Source of the DNA: Mariannaea sp. PMI_226
Taxonomy: Eukaryota; Ascomycota; Sordariomycetes; Hypocreales; Nectriaceae
DNA: 64,000 nt
Direction of reading: 5' to 3'
NCBI GenBank assembly: GCA_024336345.1
Contig: JANFOG010000014.1
Span: forward strand, 124,001-188,000
Part shown: one piece after another, positions 23,001 to 33,856 of the stretch
How the letters are laid out: each line of letters starts with the position of its first letter
How positions within the stretch are numbered: the stretch's first letter is position 1
Program-made: the position numbers and the translations under genes
The notes under the pieces: generated by a model
The model's database searches: none
Told to the model about the DNA's origin: nothing
Seen by the model: only the letters and a program-made list of their open reading frames with translations

Positions 23001-23797
23001 TAGCATTATATTTTAATATTGTATAACTTATTTGGCTATACATTAACTATCGGCTCAATTATGGTGTCAGGTTATCACGTCCAGAAAATTCTAGTAAAGT
23101 CCACATTGCGTATTCCACCGACGATTGACAAAACAAAACATCATGGGTAGGCATAAATGCAGTACACTTGAGGAATATAATTATATTCGCATTTCCTTGT
23201 TATAAGAAACTAGAAGAAAAGAACCAAAACTACAATAGATGCTATCCTCATAACTTATATATCAGTAGGGATGCTCCTCGTCCTTCAAAACATGACGTAC
23301 TTGGGTAGAATTGATAACCAGGAAAAATAATGAACAACTTTTTGCGATGCGCTAAATTCTTAGTCATGTTCAAAGCTCGTACCAGTAAAGTACTGCTCCG
23401 GCTGATCAGCCGCGGTTGCTACCTAGCGGGACTTCTCAAGCACGCGTCCGGGCTCCACCAAGCATCGCAAAAAGCTACCCAGCGTGGTACAGTTTACCTC
23501 ATTTCTGTCTGGAAGGGAGCGTATAGTCCAGTTCTCATGATGGACATGCTGCGAATTAATTGTGTTGATTACAAAAGAGTTTCTGAAAATTCTATCAACT
23601 ATAGTAACAGTGTAGGAACAGGCATATAAGCTGGAAAGATATAAATATGTAGGACTCATCATGTTGTTCTGACTTGCTTCACACACAAACAATTCAGCTT
23701 CTTCAACACAGACAGCCAACAGCTCACACACAACTTTCCGCTCTATCATATATCTCTTCATAACTCTCCAAAAAAAAAAAAAAAAAAAAGTATCAAA
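20085..23797. other. Gene-poor region, 3.7 kb
   Basis: No supportable gene between the secreted-protein start and the peroxiredoxin. All open frames are under 125 codons, without motifs or continuous frame across plausible introns. A short inverted pair (GACCCAAC near 22934, GTTGGGTC near 22970) might recall an LTR edge but has no matching partner. Composition is mildly AT-rich. The last 100 bp form the CT-rich leader of the peroxiredoxin gene. Confidence 0.5.
23770..23789 (+). repeat. 20-A homopolymer just upstream of the peroxiredoxin ATG
   Basis: Twenty consecutive A residues lie 8 bases before the ATG at 23798, after a CT-rich stretch (CTCTCC, CTCTATC). A CT-rich block next to the start is common in strongly expressed fungal promoters and leaders; an A-tract this long inside the probable 5' UTR is not. 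It may vary in length between strains or reads. Confidence 0.85.
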
Positions 23798-24445
23798 ATG
23801 GCCTCCCTTGCGTCCCAACTGTCGGAAGTGGCTGAGAACATCAGCCAGGTTGCTCCTGCCAGCGCTGTTTCCGCCTTCAACAAGTCAATTGACGACCTCC
23901 AGGCATCTTTCGATGCTGGCTCGGCCATCAAGGTTGGAGACAGTCTGCCTGAGTTCAGTCTCCCAAACGCTCTCAACCAAGAGGTGACTGGCGCAAGCCT
24001 TCTCGCCAAAGGCCCAGTCCTCATCACTTTCTACCGTGGAGAGTGGTGCCCCTACTGCAACTTGGCTCTTCATGCTCTTCAGAAGAATGTCGATGCCTTC
24101 CAAGCCAAGGGCGTGACACTTGTCGCAATCTCGCCAGAGCTCCCCAACCAATCCCTTTCCACCACTGAGAAGATGTCCCTCAAGTTTGAGGTTCTTTCTG
24201 ATGTTGGCAACAAGTTTGCTAAGCAACTTGGTATTCTGTGGGAGCAGCCCGAGTCTCTGCGCCCCGCATTTGATGCTTTCAGCTTGGATCTCAAGGCTCG
24301 AAACGGTGACGACTCATTCGGAGTGCCTATCCCAACCACGATTTTGGTTGATAAGGAAGGAACTGTTAGGAATGTTCACATCGACCCTGATTACAGACAG
24401 CGATTGGAGCCCACTACCGCTCTGGAGTGGGTAAACTCGCTGTAA
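23798..24445 (+). CDS. Peroxiredoxin-like (AhpC/TSA) thioredoxin-fold protein
   Basis: Single-exon 215-residue protein. After a helical N-terminal 45 residues comes the AhpC/TSA fold: VGDSLPEFSLPNA, then ITFYRGEWCPYCN with Cys84 and Cys87 in a CxxC arrangement, VAISPELPNQS, and a late IPTTILVDKEGTVRNVHID strand typical of thioredoxin folds. Family members reduce peroxides using thiols; the WCPYC site is the redox centre, seen in bacterial and fungal peroxiredoxin-like proteins rather than in classical 2-Cys enzymes (PxxxTxxC is absent). The start ATG (TCAAAATGGCC) is in good context. No targeting signal is evident, so it is likely cytosolic. The flanks are gene-poor. Regulation may involve the adjacent A-tract leader, which is only an inference. 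Confidence 0.88.
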   Translation: MASLASQLSEVAENISQVAPASAVSAFNKSIDDLQASFDAGSAIKVGDSLPEFSLPNALNQEVTGASLLAKGPVLITFYRGEWCPYCNLALHALQKNVDAFQAKGVTLVAISPELPNQSLSTTEKMSLKFEVLSDVGNKFAKQLGILWEQPESLRPAFDAFSLDLKARNGDDSFGVPIPTTILVDKEGTVRNVHIDPDYRQRLEPTTALEWVNSL

Positions 24446-26653
24446 TAGCGAGGGGGTTTGATACTTGGCTGATCAGATAGTATATTGACCACGATTTCAA
24501 ATTTCGTGTACATTAGAATCTATTGAACTTCATTTACCCTACCGCAACTTTCTGAACAACTGGCCTTTGTATTTGTGTAGCCTCTCGTCCCAACTACTTC
24601 CACGACGAGTCCCGCTTACCTAGATAAGCTGTTTTGAATTCCTCTATTCATTCATATTTCTCAAGTTCTTACATCTACAAGTCTAGAAAATTTAAAAGCG
24701 GGACTAGCGAGCATGACCACTTTTATTGATCTACTACCCCAGTTTCCCCAATCCGTATTATTCAAGAGGCTGTACGGAGTAGTATTGAGACAGACCGCAC
24801 GGATGCGCTATTTCATGTGCCGAGTGGGTAGGTGGATATTATGTTTAGTACTGCAAGAGGTGCACCTTCTGAAAAACGTCTACTGCAGAGGATCTAGTCG
24901 GCCTAGGACTCGTGTAGTGCAATTCAAGGAATGAAATTACATCAGCTTATGATAACTGCGGGAACAAGGTTAAACCGCCTCTACTATTAAACACATCTCA
25001 GAAACTCTTAAATGAAATACATAGAAATATCCCTCAAATAGTCTCTAATTGAAAATAGAAATTTTACTAGTAGCCAATCCTTTCGAAATTTGAAGAGGGG
25101 AACCAATGAGCGATACGTGGCCGTTGATGTAAGTTTCGAGTCCTAGATGGAACGAACAAGATCAAGATAAACAAAGTCGCGAAAGTTTTATTCAGCATGG
25201 CCTAGCAATAGCTGCGCTCAGCATCTTAAATTGACATTTGATGCAGGTCAGTGTCACAATCTTGACGTGAAAAGTCAAGAAGCACACCCAACTGTCATTC
25301 TTGCATGATGGCGGGACAGCTTGAGCGGAAACTGGCCACTGGAATTAAGCGACTCAGTGTAGAATGTGAATATGTATCTTAGTCAACATCTTGAGAGTTC
25401 TGGACCGAAATGCCGGGGGGCAGAGCAATCTCCAAGCCCCAGCCCCCTGTTGTTTTTATTGCACACTGGCGCAGCAATAAGAACGCTCCTGTTTTTTTTT
25501 TTTTTTTTTTTTTTTGGTTCAATTATGGACATCAATCTAAATTCCTATACTTTGCATGGCCGAAAGTCAAATATATTGTCCCTGAGGTTAAGTTTGGGTG
25601 TTGGTGCACACTATGTTCTCCCACTCAAGTTTGAACCATGCGGATTCAAACGTAGGTACAACATTTTGTGAGGATTGATATCCGTGTTTATGAAGGCGTA
25701 GACTATTTTCGGAGAGACAAATGCTTCACACATCACAGCGGGTGGGAAAATCCCTACTCACAATGTTGCAACATTCTTCAAAAGCATGAAAGGTTTCCCG
25801 GCCACTCTGAAGGCTCTTAAGAACAGTGTGATCAAGGCTAGTGCATCCCTTGATGCGTCGCCTGGGGGCTTTGAGGAAAGGAAGAAAGTAATACTCCAAC
25901 TGTTTCGAAATCTAATGCAGAGCACACATCCGCAAAGATCATGATAGATTAGCGAATGAAGCGTCCTAAATCCGGACTGAGTTGAGAACCTGGAAGTGCA
26001 GGCATTCTAACCTTTATCCCCATGCTATAGTCCTAGCTTGATCATCAACTGGCATGAACCTAGCGTTCTTTGCTTTTGAGGGTGCGGTACACTTGTTGAA
26101 TAATTCGCATTAAATCTTATTTTACGAAAATGTTTGTAGCTGGGAATAGACCCGATAGAATTTCACTTTGATCAACAGAATACGATAGTTGAAAAGGTCT
26201 TGTCAATAGCAACTTCTGATCATCGTGCCAAATCATAGTCATCCAGTCCTTCGGACAAATCTTCGGCGTCGCCAGCCACCAACTTCCTGCCGGTAGCCTT
26301 TCAGGGCACATCTGCAAAATACAACTTTCTATTCACACCAATTCGTAGTTCTTCCTGGCCCATGTTCTACCCTGATGACCATAGAAACAATTGTATCACC
26401 TTGATAGTCACGGATAGGACTCCCAATTCTGGTGATAGCTGTCAGAAATTGATGTAAACATATTTTCTATATCAGAGTCGCCTCCTTTGACCAGAATCTC
26501 AAATTGGACCGGCACTATTATCCACTCCCAGACACTCAAATACCCCCCCGAAGACAATACCCTTAGCTATCTCCCAACGCCCATTGACACAACTTCAACA
26601 CCCACTCTCTCAAGAATTCTCTCCCTTTACCCAGAAATTCCACCCCTTTCATC
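24446..26653. other. Gene-poor region, 2.2 kb
   Basis: Contains the 24-T tract at 25492-25515 and otherwise only short, motif-free frames. The final part carries the CT-rich, CCACCC-containing leader of the next gene (about 26540-26653). Confidence 0.5.
25492..25515. repeat. 24-T homopolymer
   Basis: A run of 24 T residues in a gene-free stretch; on the minus strand it is a poly(A). It could be the tail of an old retroposed sequence (whose body would lie at higher coordinates) or simple slippage. I see no flanking target duplication. Confidence 0.85.
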
Positions 26654-27335
26654 ATGAAGGCCGCCATCATCTCAATTATTGCTCTCGCCGGGTCGGCTCT
26701 TGCTGCTCCCTTTGTTGAGAACAATGATATCATTGCTCGAGCTGACAATGCCGAACTTGTCAAACGTGCCGATATCAACAACGCTCAGGACCTGATTGAC
26801 ACACTTCAAGATGCGCTTGATGCCGTTGAAGCCGATAGAGATGATATTGGTATGATAAATGACCTCTAGTATTACGATGAACGCTAGCTAATGCTCATCA
26901 GAGAACATCCTCGACCAGGTGCAAAATGGTGATATTACTAAGGACGAGGCTTCGAAGGAGGTCCTTCCTGAGCTTAACGACTTGTTGGACATTCTCACCA
27001 ATCTCGTCACCTCGCTTACCGGTGCTGCTGGCATTAATCTTTCCGATGCGGATGAGAAAACAGTCCAGAATCTCCTTGTTACGATTGCAACTCAGGTCAC
27101 TACTATTGTCAAAGAATTGGTACCTATTATTGGTCTAAAAGCCCAGCTCAGGACCATTGTGCGCTCCGTCTTTCAAGCTCTGGCTGAGGTCCTAACCTTT
27201 GGTATTCGTCTAGTCGGAGCCGTTGTGCCTGGTCTTGTTGCTGCACTCAGCCCACTTGTTGTGGGACTCTCTAACGCTCTTGTTGCTCCCCTCCTTACTC
27301 TCATCGCTGGTCTCCTGGCTGGCCTTGCGTCCTAA
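26654..27335 (+). CDS. Small secreted hydrophobic protein with helical repeats
   Basis: Two exons, 26654-26849 and 26902-27335, with a 52-bp intron (donor GTATGA, CTAGCTAATG branch region, acceptor CATCAG), encode 209 residues. The N-terminus is a textbook signal peptide (MKAAIISIIALAGSALAAP), followed by a KR site after LV (ELVKRADINNAQ) that could be cut by a Kex2-type protease. The mature part is strongly helical: an acidic first half (DTLQDALDAVEADRDD, EVLPELNDLLDILTNLV), then Ile/Val/Leu/Ala-rich segments ending in ALSPLVVGLSNALVAPLLTLIAGLLAGLAS. There are no Cys residues, so it is not a hydrophobin. The amphipathic and hydrophobic helices suggest a surface-active or membrane-associating secreted protein. 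I do not recognise a named family. The leader is CT-rich, as in well-expressed genes. Confidence 0.82.
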
Positions 27336-28269
27336 GTTGGTGGTGAGTGCAAAAGAAGTCTGTGGCGTCAGGACGACGGGGATGGGAGAAGGCAGATGTC
27401 AACACAATAAATTTCAATGTGGCCAAATCTCTAAAATCTCACCTACCAGTCTGCTTCTCGATATTGAACTGGCAATAGAGACAGTCATTCACCAAGCCCT
27501 ACTGCTCCCGACATAGTGATGTTGTGTACGCTGGATTCTGTGATATCTCGTAGATTGGAAGTCGTTGTGCGCCAGATCCTCTTTTGTTGTATCTTCTCGC
27601 CTCAATACTGACACGCACTGCCTCACAGAATCTAACTCCGTCCTCTCGAGCCAGGCCCCTACCGGCGACACCCCCACAAGGACATGATCAACACTCAGTG
27701 AATGATGTCGCCAAGCGAAATTCTGACTATCCCCCTGACAAACTATGGAAGGTTGTGAGTGGGTAGCATTCTTGACTGGCAGCAGTCAAGTTGGAGCCCC
27801 ATACCCTGCCTATGTCTACCTTGTAATCCCCCTGTATTTTCGCCCTGGTCGCACAACCATAGGATCTTCAGGAATTTCTTAGGGTACTGTGCTATGATAG
27901 GAACCAGAGGGGTCATATTTCTGTAGCTCGTCAAGAATATACATTGCTGCCTTATTGCTGGAACCAGGCTCCAGTAGGGTACCATAACCGCTGACGATGA
28001 ACAACCCTGTCGGCGTTACTATCTTACCTTCCGCGGGGCGCAGGGCGCATTGGTATTGGGCACTTATGATTCGCCTGTGACGGAATCTTTTGCCTACCCT
28101 GCCTGCTCCACATATAGTTGCTGACATGAGTCATGGTGCGATTCAGCTTCTTTTGCGTGTTTATTAGCTTGCTCAGTAAGGAGCAACACTAACTTCTAAT
28201 AAATCTGACATTGGAGTCAAACCGCCACAGTTTAATGAGTACCTTCATCTTCTGGATCTTTCAATAATA
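27336..28269. other. Intergenic
   Basis: No supportable gene. A minus-strand open frame at 27879-28127 has some protein-like composition but no motif and no convincing splice partners. Confidence 0.5.
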
Positions 28270-28833
28270 ATGGGAAAGCCCAGCAAAGCTGCATCACGTC
28301 CTGTTGCCTCCCTCGTGCTTCCACCATCTCTCTACCTTGGACCCTGCTCATCCGCTTCTTCACGCCCATTTCTGGAGGGAAACTCGATATCACATGTTTT
28401 GAGCATAGGAGCCACTCCATCAGAAAAGGTCAATGGGGTACAATACCAGCGAATCTCTATAAGTGATTCCCCATCGTCATCGATCACGGAGGTCTGCAAT
28501 TCAGCCTGTGTCATCATTGATGATGCTCTCCGATCAAATAATGGCACTGGCAAAATACTCATACACTGCTCAGCGGGCATTTCACGATCTCCAATGATTG
28601 TGATAGCTTATCTGATGAAGCGGCAAAATATGGCGCTAAAGGCTGCGCTTGGCTGTGTCGTTTGCGCTCGACCACAAATTTCGCCAAACCCTGGATTCAT
28701 ACAGCAGCTCAAAGAGCTTGAAGTGCAGTTGTTCAATACCTCATCACTAGATATAGATGAACTGCCTAGAAGAGAGAAAGATCGAGTTGCGCTTTTTGCT
28801 GATCAGCTGAGTGTTGGCGGTGACGAGATTTGA
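28270..28833 (+). CDS. Dual-specificity protein phosphatase
   Basis: Single-exon 187-residue protein, about the length of a minimal dual-specificity phosphatase. The catalytic loop is read as ILIHCSAGISRSPMIVIAYLM, matching HCxxGxxRS with nucleophile Cys100 and Arg106, and the general acid is probably Asp66 in ISISDSPSSS. The N-terminal half has the typical opening (LVLPPSLYLGPCSSA, ISHVLSIG). It would remove phosphate from Ser/Thr and Tyr residues of a protein substrate, in many cases a MAP kinase, though the substrate cannot be told. There are no membrane segments or extra domains. The ATG at 28270 follows an A-rich leader (AATAATAATGGG). Confidence 0.9.
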   Translation: MGKPSKAASRPVASLVLPPSLYLGPCSSASSRPFLEGNSISHVLSIGATPSEKVNGVQYQRISISDSPSSSITEVCNSACVIIDDALRSNNGTGKILIHCSAGISRSPMIVIAYLMKRQNMALKAALGCVVCARPQISPNPGFIQQLKELEVQLFNTSSLDIDELPRREKDRVALFADQLSVGGDEI

Positions 28834-29524
28834 CCATCTTGATCCTTTGTTATAGTGATGTAAACTCAGAAGGTATTACTGGTTGCTTACCAAACTAAAG
28901 AGTCGGCGTGGGCAGCTAAAGCAAACCAAGGGTGATTCATGGAGGGGCTCAGAGAGCGATCTGTGGGAGCCAATAACTATGTACGCATTACAAGCGAAAG
29001 GTATCATACATGACATGTCAGGCGTTAGATAAAGGTTAGGGAGTGAAAAGCGGGAGGTTTGAGAATTGCTGGCCAGCGTATGTGAAGCATGATGCAATTA
29101 CCCAACCTATGATGTAGCAGAGTACCGGTATACCGTTCAAGTATCTATCCCTCGGCTATGATGCTGCGGGTTTGAGGAGGAGAAAAGAGGGTAAAGAAAC
29201 GAGATGGTCATAGCAGAAAATATCTCCCCCTACCAAGTCTTGGAAGACACGATCCATAAAGGACATCGCATAACTTCTACGCAAAGTTGTTGTGTTGACT
29301 TTGGCGCATATAGGGAAATATAATTGTTCGTGTTTCGTTTTAGAAGCCTAAACCTCTGGATTTATTTTTACCACTGGTGTTACTCTTCAAAGGATGACAA
29401 TATCAAGGAAATATTCGTAATTGGAAGAATGAGCACGACTTCCAATTTATGGAGCAGCCAAAGTTGACGACACCATTAATCTTCTTTAAAGTATTACAAT
29501 ACAATGGAGAAGGGTAAAATAAGA
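28834..29524. other. Intergenic, convergent 3' flanks
   Basis: Lies between the stop of the phosphatase (+) and the stop of the DyP peroxidase (-). Nothing coding is seen. Confidence 0.5.
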
Positions 29525-30586
29525 TCAATCGTCAAGCTGGTCTAACCAGCTCGCCGGTGGCGCGAAAAAGGTTGACCCAGTGACTGGCGTTGAGAAGTCT
29601 AGAATCCGATCATGAAGCCCATGAGGGATTCCAATAAACATTCGCTCCATCATCTTCTCAATGACCCATAGTTTGCGCGAATATCCAATAAAATATGTGC
29701 CAAACTCTCCAGAGCTTGGTGATCCAAATGGCATATTATCCCTAAGAATCGAATGCTCGTTTCCATCTTCATCTTCAATAGTGGCGAGAGTTTTGTGTGC
29801 TAGCTGCTCACCATCCTCCGCGTCGTCAAGCTCGACGTTGTCAAGCTTAGTTCTTCCAATGACTGACTCCTGTTGTTCCGTTGAAAGTGCCCGCCATGAT
29901 TTGATATTGTGTAGATATTTTTGCACCACGATGTAACTGCCTCCCACAGAATGTATGTCATCAGTGCCGGTTATGAGCACAGCATCTGACACGGCCGTAC
30001 CAACTGGGTTCGCAGTTCCATCAACAAAACCTAGGAGATCCCGAGCGTCAAAGTATCGGAACCCCACAGTAGTGTCCTCTACTTTTACTGCATCCCCAAG
30101 CATATCCATGAGCTGCCTCTCAAACTCAAAGCAGAAGTCACGTCTCTCTGACCGAATGTGGAAGAGCAAATCTCCCGGTGTAGAGACAGCTGTATGCGTG
30201 GCACCCTTCACCTCGGGGAAGGGGTGAAGCTCGGCAGGTCGTGGCCATTTCATCAGCGGATCCCAGATAGAGCTTCCGATTCCGACAATACAGGAGAGGT
30301 TGGCGCCGGGATGCCGGATTGACACATTTTTAGTAATGTCATTGACTGTTGACAGTGCCTTTCGAATGGTCCCAAGTGCATCAGGTGCGTGCGTCGCCGA
30401 GACGACAAGGAACGTTGCTGACGTGGTGAGGGGTGCATCCACTGGTTGAGAGTCCATCGTTGCAATGCCTCTCAAGCAATTGATTCGTGAATATAGAGAG
30501 GCGGAATTACTGGAGTGAGACCACTTTCGAGCAACTAAAGGAAGCAGAATGTGTCTGTGAGGCATGTAACCCCAAGTGATGGCCAT
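29525..30586 (-). CDS. DyP-type heme peroxidase
   Basis: Single-exon protein of 353 residues (309 if started at the internal Met at 30457). It carries the DyP signature GFVDGTANP with the catalytic Asp, the GGSYIVVQKYLHNIKSW block, VIGRTKLDN, a His in LAHKT at the position of the proximal heme ligand, and the ILRDNMPFG...GTYFIGYSRKL ending with the distal Arg. These enzymes use peroxide to oxidise bulky substrates such as dyes, porphyrins and phenolics. The length and motif spacing fit the bacterial-like compact (type B) group rather than the longer secreted basidiomycete enzymes. The first 43 residues lack Asp and Glu and contain several Arg/Lys/His, which resembles a mitochondrial presequence; starting at MDSQPVDAP would give a cytosolic form. 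No secretory signal is seen. Confidence 0.92.
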   Translation of the reverse strand: MAITWGYMPHRHILLPLVARKWSHSSNSASLYSRINCLRGIATMDSQPVDAPLTTSATFLVVSATHAPDALGTIRKALSTVNDITKNVSIRHPGANLSCIVGIGSSIWDPLMKWPRPAELHPFPEVKGATHTAVSTPGDLLFHIRSERRDFCFEFERQLMDMLGDAVKVEDTTVGFRYFDARDLLGFVDGTANPVGTAVSDAVLITGTDDIHSVGGSYIVVQKYLHNIKSWRALSTEQQESVIGRTKLDNVELDDAEDGEQLAHKTLATIEDEDGNEHSILRDNMPFGSPSSGEFGTYFIGYSRKLWVIEKMMERMFIGIPHGLHDRILDFSTPVTGSTFFAPPASWLDQLDD

Positions 30587-31627
30587 GTATATATGTACAT
30601 GTGTAGGTTGCTGATAGATCTGACGTTAAGTCAGTGACATTTGACCCCGCATCTGGGGCTTTTATCCCATTACATCTCAGTTCGGGAAGTAATTGGCCAA
30701 TGACGTTTATCATGAGTGTCAGCTCGGTGTGTCGGCGATAAATTCATCCTTGCCGGTTGTTGTATTGGAATTTCATTCCGCTTGCGGCGATTCGTTCTCA
30801 ACTATGTACTTGTTCGCATGGCATATTTGGAATGCCACTTCCGGGCTATCACCGTAATTTGTTGTGAGTGGTGTAGCAAAATTGCAAGAGCCTTTTTAAT
30901 ACCACAAATAATAACACTCGTGCCCCTCACTGAGCTTTGTAGGCGGATGACTACAGCCTCCTTGATATTTTATCGCACGAGTGACTCCAACAATAATGCC
31001 CCCAGCAACCACCGTATTCGTCTTCATCACCCTTTTGGTTAGCCGAGCAAAAGACCTTTCATGAATTATGTGAGTTCAAAATAAGGAATGGCTATTTGAT
31101 AAAATTCCCAAACATAGACAGTAAAATGCACGAGTGTGCGTGACGTTCGCCTCAAACCCCGGCACGGTTTCTGAGTCCACGGACGAACTCGTGCTTTCCG
31201 AGTCAAGCTATCCGGATTAGTATAACTTTGGTACCCAAGAAGGGATTTTAAGCATATATTGCACCCCTTTGTTATGCCATTGTTGGAACTGAGCTCGTGA
31301 GAAAGGGTCTCTCGGTGGGCCGGGACTTTCTTGCCCACTGATAAAGTAGAGTTCCAAAATATCGGCCAAAGGATTTTCCATTCCGAGATAAGCTTGTTGC
31401 CCCGCTTTCTTATCAGCCCCACCCCCATGGGAACTTCAGGTCGTCTTAGCCTATTGCCAGCAGCATTTTATCAGGGGCATTCCCCATGCAGTATTCTCGC
31501 CACGCCCAAAGATCCTGACCAGGAGCTTGCGTTGACCATACTGGATTCGATACTGATGTTTGGCTGGTGTGCTGATTATCAAGATATCATGAACGACTGA
31601 GATAAGAAGGCGTTTCATAGGGGCTCC
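30587..31627. other. Divergent promoter region, DyP / ARG81-like regulator
   Basis: About 1 kb between divergent starts. A TATATAT stretch at 30588-30597 lies about 135 bp upstream of the internal DyP Met, a possible TATA element if that Met is the start. Open frames in between show no motifs. Confidence 0.45.
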
Positions 31628-33786
31628 ATGGGCTCATCCAAGCAGAAGCAGAAGCCGAAGACCAAGACATTCACGGGGTAAGAGAACATGGCCATTCGCT
31701 CCCATCACGCGTCAAGTTTTCCAAACAGACATTTAACCGCGTCTGTAGCTGCTGGACATGTCGATCTAGAAAGGTGAAATGCGATACTACCAGGCCAATA
31801 TGCACGCGATGCGTCAGAGCGGGCCTTGCCTGCCAGGGATATGATGTCCGGCTCCATTGGGTGGACGATGACGATGCAGTGGCTCCATCTGCCATCAAGC
31901 GCCAGGCAATGGGCCTGGTATGTATGTGTTTGCTATTTTCAGCTGTTCGCTACTCATACTGACAAATACCTCCATAGTGGGCAATCCCCATTGGCCGAAA
32001 AGTATTGACAATATCGATGAACGCCTGCATAGCTTGGATCAATGCCAAGTGGAATTTGGCTCGGAGACTCTTCTATCTGGCCCGTTTGGCTTATTTGGTT
32101 CGCAGAGGCATTCTTCCGAGCATCGCGCGCGTTCTCTATTCGAATCTGAAACTGAAGATAGTGCAGCACAGCCAAGTTTGGGAGAATCATGTGCAGGTCA
32201 AATTTTTGTCTACGAAGCCGGTTCCGCTCAAGGAAGTGCAGAACCATCCGTTGTTGGCCAACTCAATGATGGCTCTAGTCTCAGCCAGATCTCCTCTCCA
32301 ACTTGGCAATCAGGAGAGGGAGTGGCCCGAATCAACGGAGAGTCCATTGAAGATGAGAAAGATGTCGAAAATGTGCCGCGGAGCCCAGAACTTGACGTCG
32401 GCTTCGACACAAGATCTCTAATCATGCACTCTAACCTCGGAAGCACTGCTAATAGGCACAACCTCATCAGCATGTTGATGAATCACTACGTTCTCAACGT
32501 AGCGAACATTCTTACACCTTTCCGTCATCCGCAGAACACGTACAGCTCCATATATGCTTCTAGTGCAATGGCTGTGGCTCAGAGGATTCCACAAGGCTCT
32601 TTATCGTACGATTCACCGGTTTCCCATAGCAAGGTTGCTCTGGTGTATTCCCTCCTCACATCGTCGGCTTTTCAACTCCGTGGCCGCGATGACAATACAG
32701 AGGCAGACATTTTAGCGAGATCGTTTCGTAACCAGGCCATTTCCCACCTTCAACTTGCTCTCAATTCACTGTCGGGGCCTAGTCCAAACGGCTCACCAAC
32801 CAACGAAATCTTTGCCATTGCAAAACGAGAGGAAGTATTATCAGTCATGCTGACATTAATTACTGCTGATGTGAGTCATCCACCCCCATGAATAACCTGA
32901 GTTTGTCTAACTTGAGGGTCTCTTCCTTGCTTCACAGATACTTGATGGGCAAATGAGCGAATTCTGGATTCATCTTGACGGTGCCGAACAAATAACTCAG
33001 CGGCTGAAAGATCACGTTCTACCCGGCTCAAGAGGGGAGCATCTGCTGAATGTCACACTCTTTCTGCGCATCATTTCTCAATCGACAGACAGCAATATGC
33101 CGTCTACCCCATGGGAAGACACTCCGCAATTGGGGTCTTTGCCACATCCATTTTACGGGAATGGACAAGGCCTTGAAGTCACATATGGGATTACCGCAAC
33201 ATTGAGTGATTACATTCGCCGTACCACCCGGTTGGCGCAAAACGTATCATATTATCAGTCGAGGGCTACCATACTCCCGCTAGGCCTTCAACTGGCTTGC
33301 GAAAAACTGCTAAGTGATATCTCGCTATGGGATCTTGCACATGAAACGTTGCGTTCGCTGTCAGATGTTGATAACATCACAATTTTATTAGCATCTAAGC
33401 ACATACTCGCGTTTGCCACTAGCATTCGGATTTATTTCCACACGCGGGTCACACCCTGTTCTCCTCTGGAAATGGAATCATATGTCAATGTTGTCGCAGC
33501 ACACCTCAGTGACATTGAAAGCATCAAGAAGAGAACAGGCTATAACGAGGTTTTGACAGCCACCGTTACATGGCCAGGCTTCATCGCTTCATGTGAAGCT
33601 GAGGGCAGCGGAAGGGAAATATGGTACGAATGGTGGGAAAATATGGTCCAGTATCCAATTGGAAACATCAAATCGTTGTGGTCTGTAGTCAAGCAGACTT
33701 GGAAGTTGAAAGACCAAGGATGCCATCAAACACCAGCATGGATGTCCGTTCTCAGGCAGACGGGAACAAGGATTTTAGTTGTATAG
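31628..33786 (+). CDS. Zn2Cys6 transcription factor, ARG81 (ArgRII)-like
   Basis: Four exons: 31628-31677, 31749-31921, 31978-32870 and 32938-33786 (introns of 71, 56 and 67 bp), giving 654 residues. The start ATG 31628 yields a Lys-rich leader (MGSSKQKQKPKTKTFTG) leading across the first intron into CWTCRSRKVKCDTTRPICTRC, a full six-Cys binuclear zinc cluster, then VRAGLACQGYDVRLHW. KTFTGCWTCR plus the CxGYD(I/V)xLxW tail is the pattern I know from ARG81, the arginine-responsive regulator, and its filamentous homologues. The rest is a long helical region like the fungal_trans_2 regulatory domain (RLKDHVLPGSRGEHLLNVTLFLRII). It acts as a nuclear DNA-binding regulator. It converges on the MetX-like gene with only 70 bp between stops, so antisense overlap of 3' ends is likely. 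Whether it really senses arginine is an inference. Confidence 0.88.
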
Positions 33787-33856
33787 TGTCATGACTGTTT
33801 ACGAGGCAGCAGTATTTCGTTACTGTATTTCCCACAATGACTGTCTACATCGTTGA

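Noticed and set aside
27879..28127. Minus-strand frame of 82 codons with some protein-like stretches
   Set aside because: No motif, and neither an upstream ATG exon with a good donor nor a downstream acceptor gives a longer frame.
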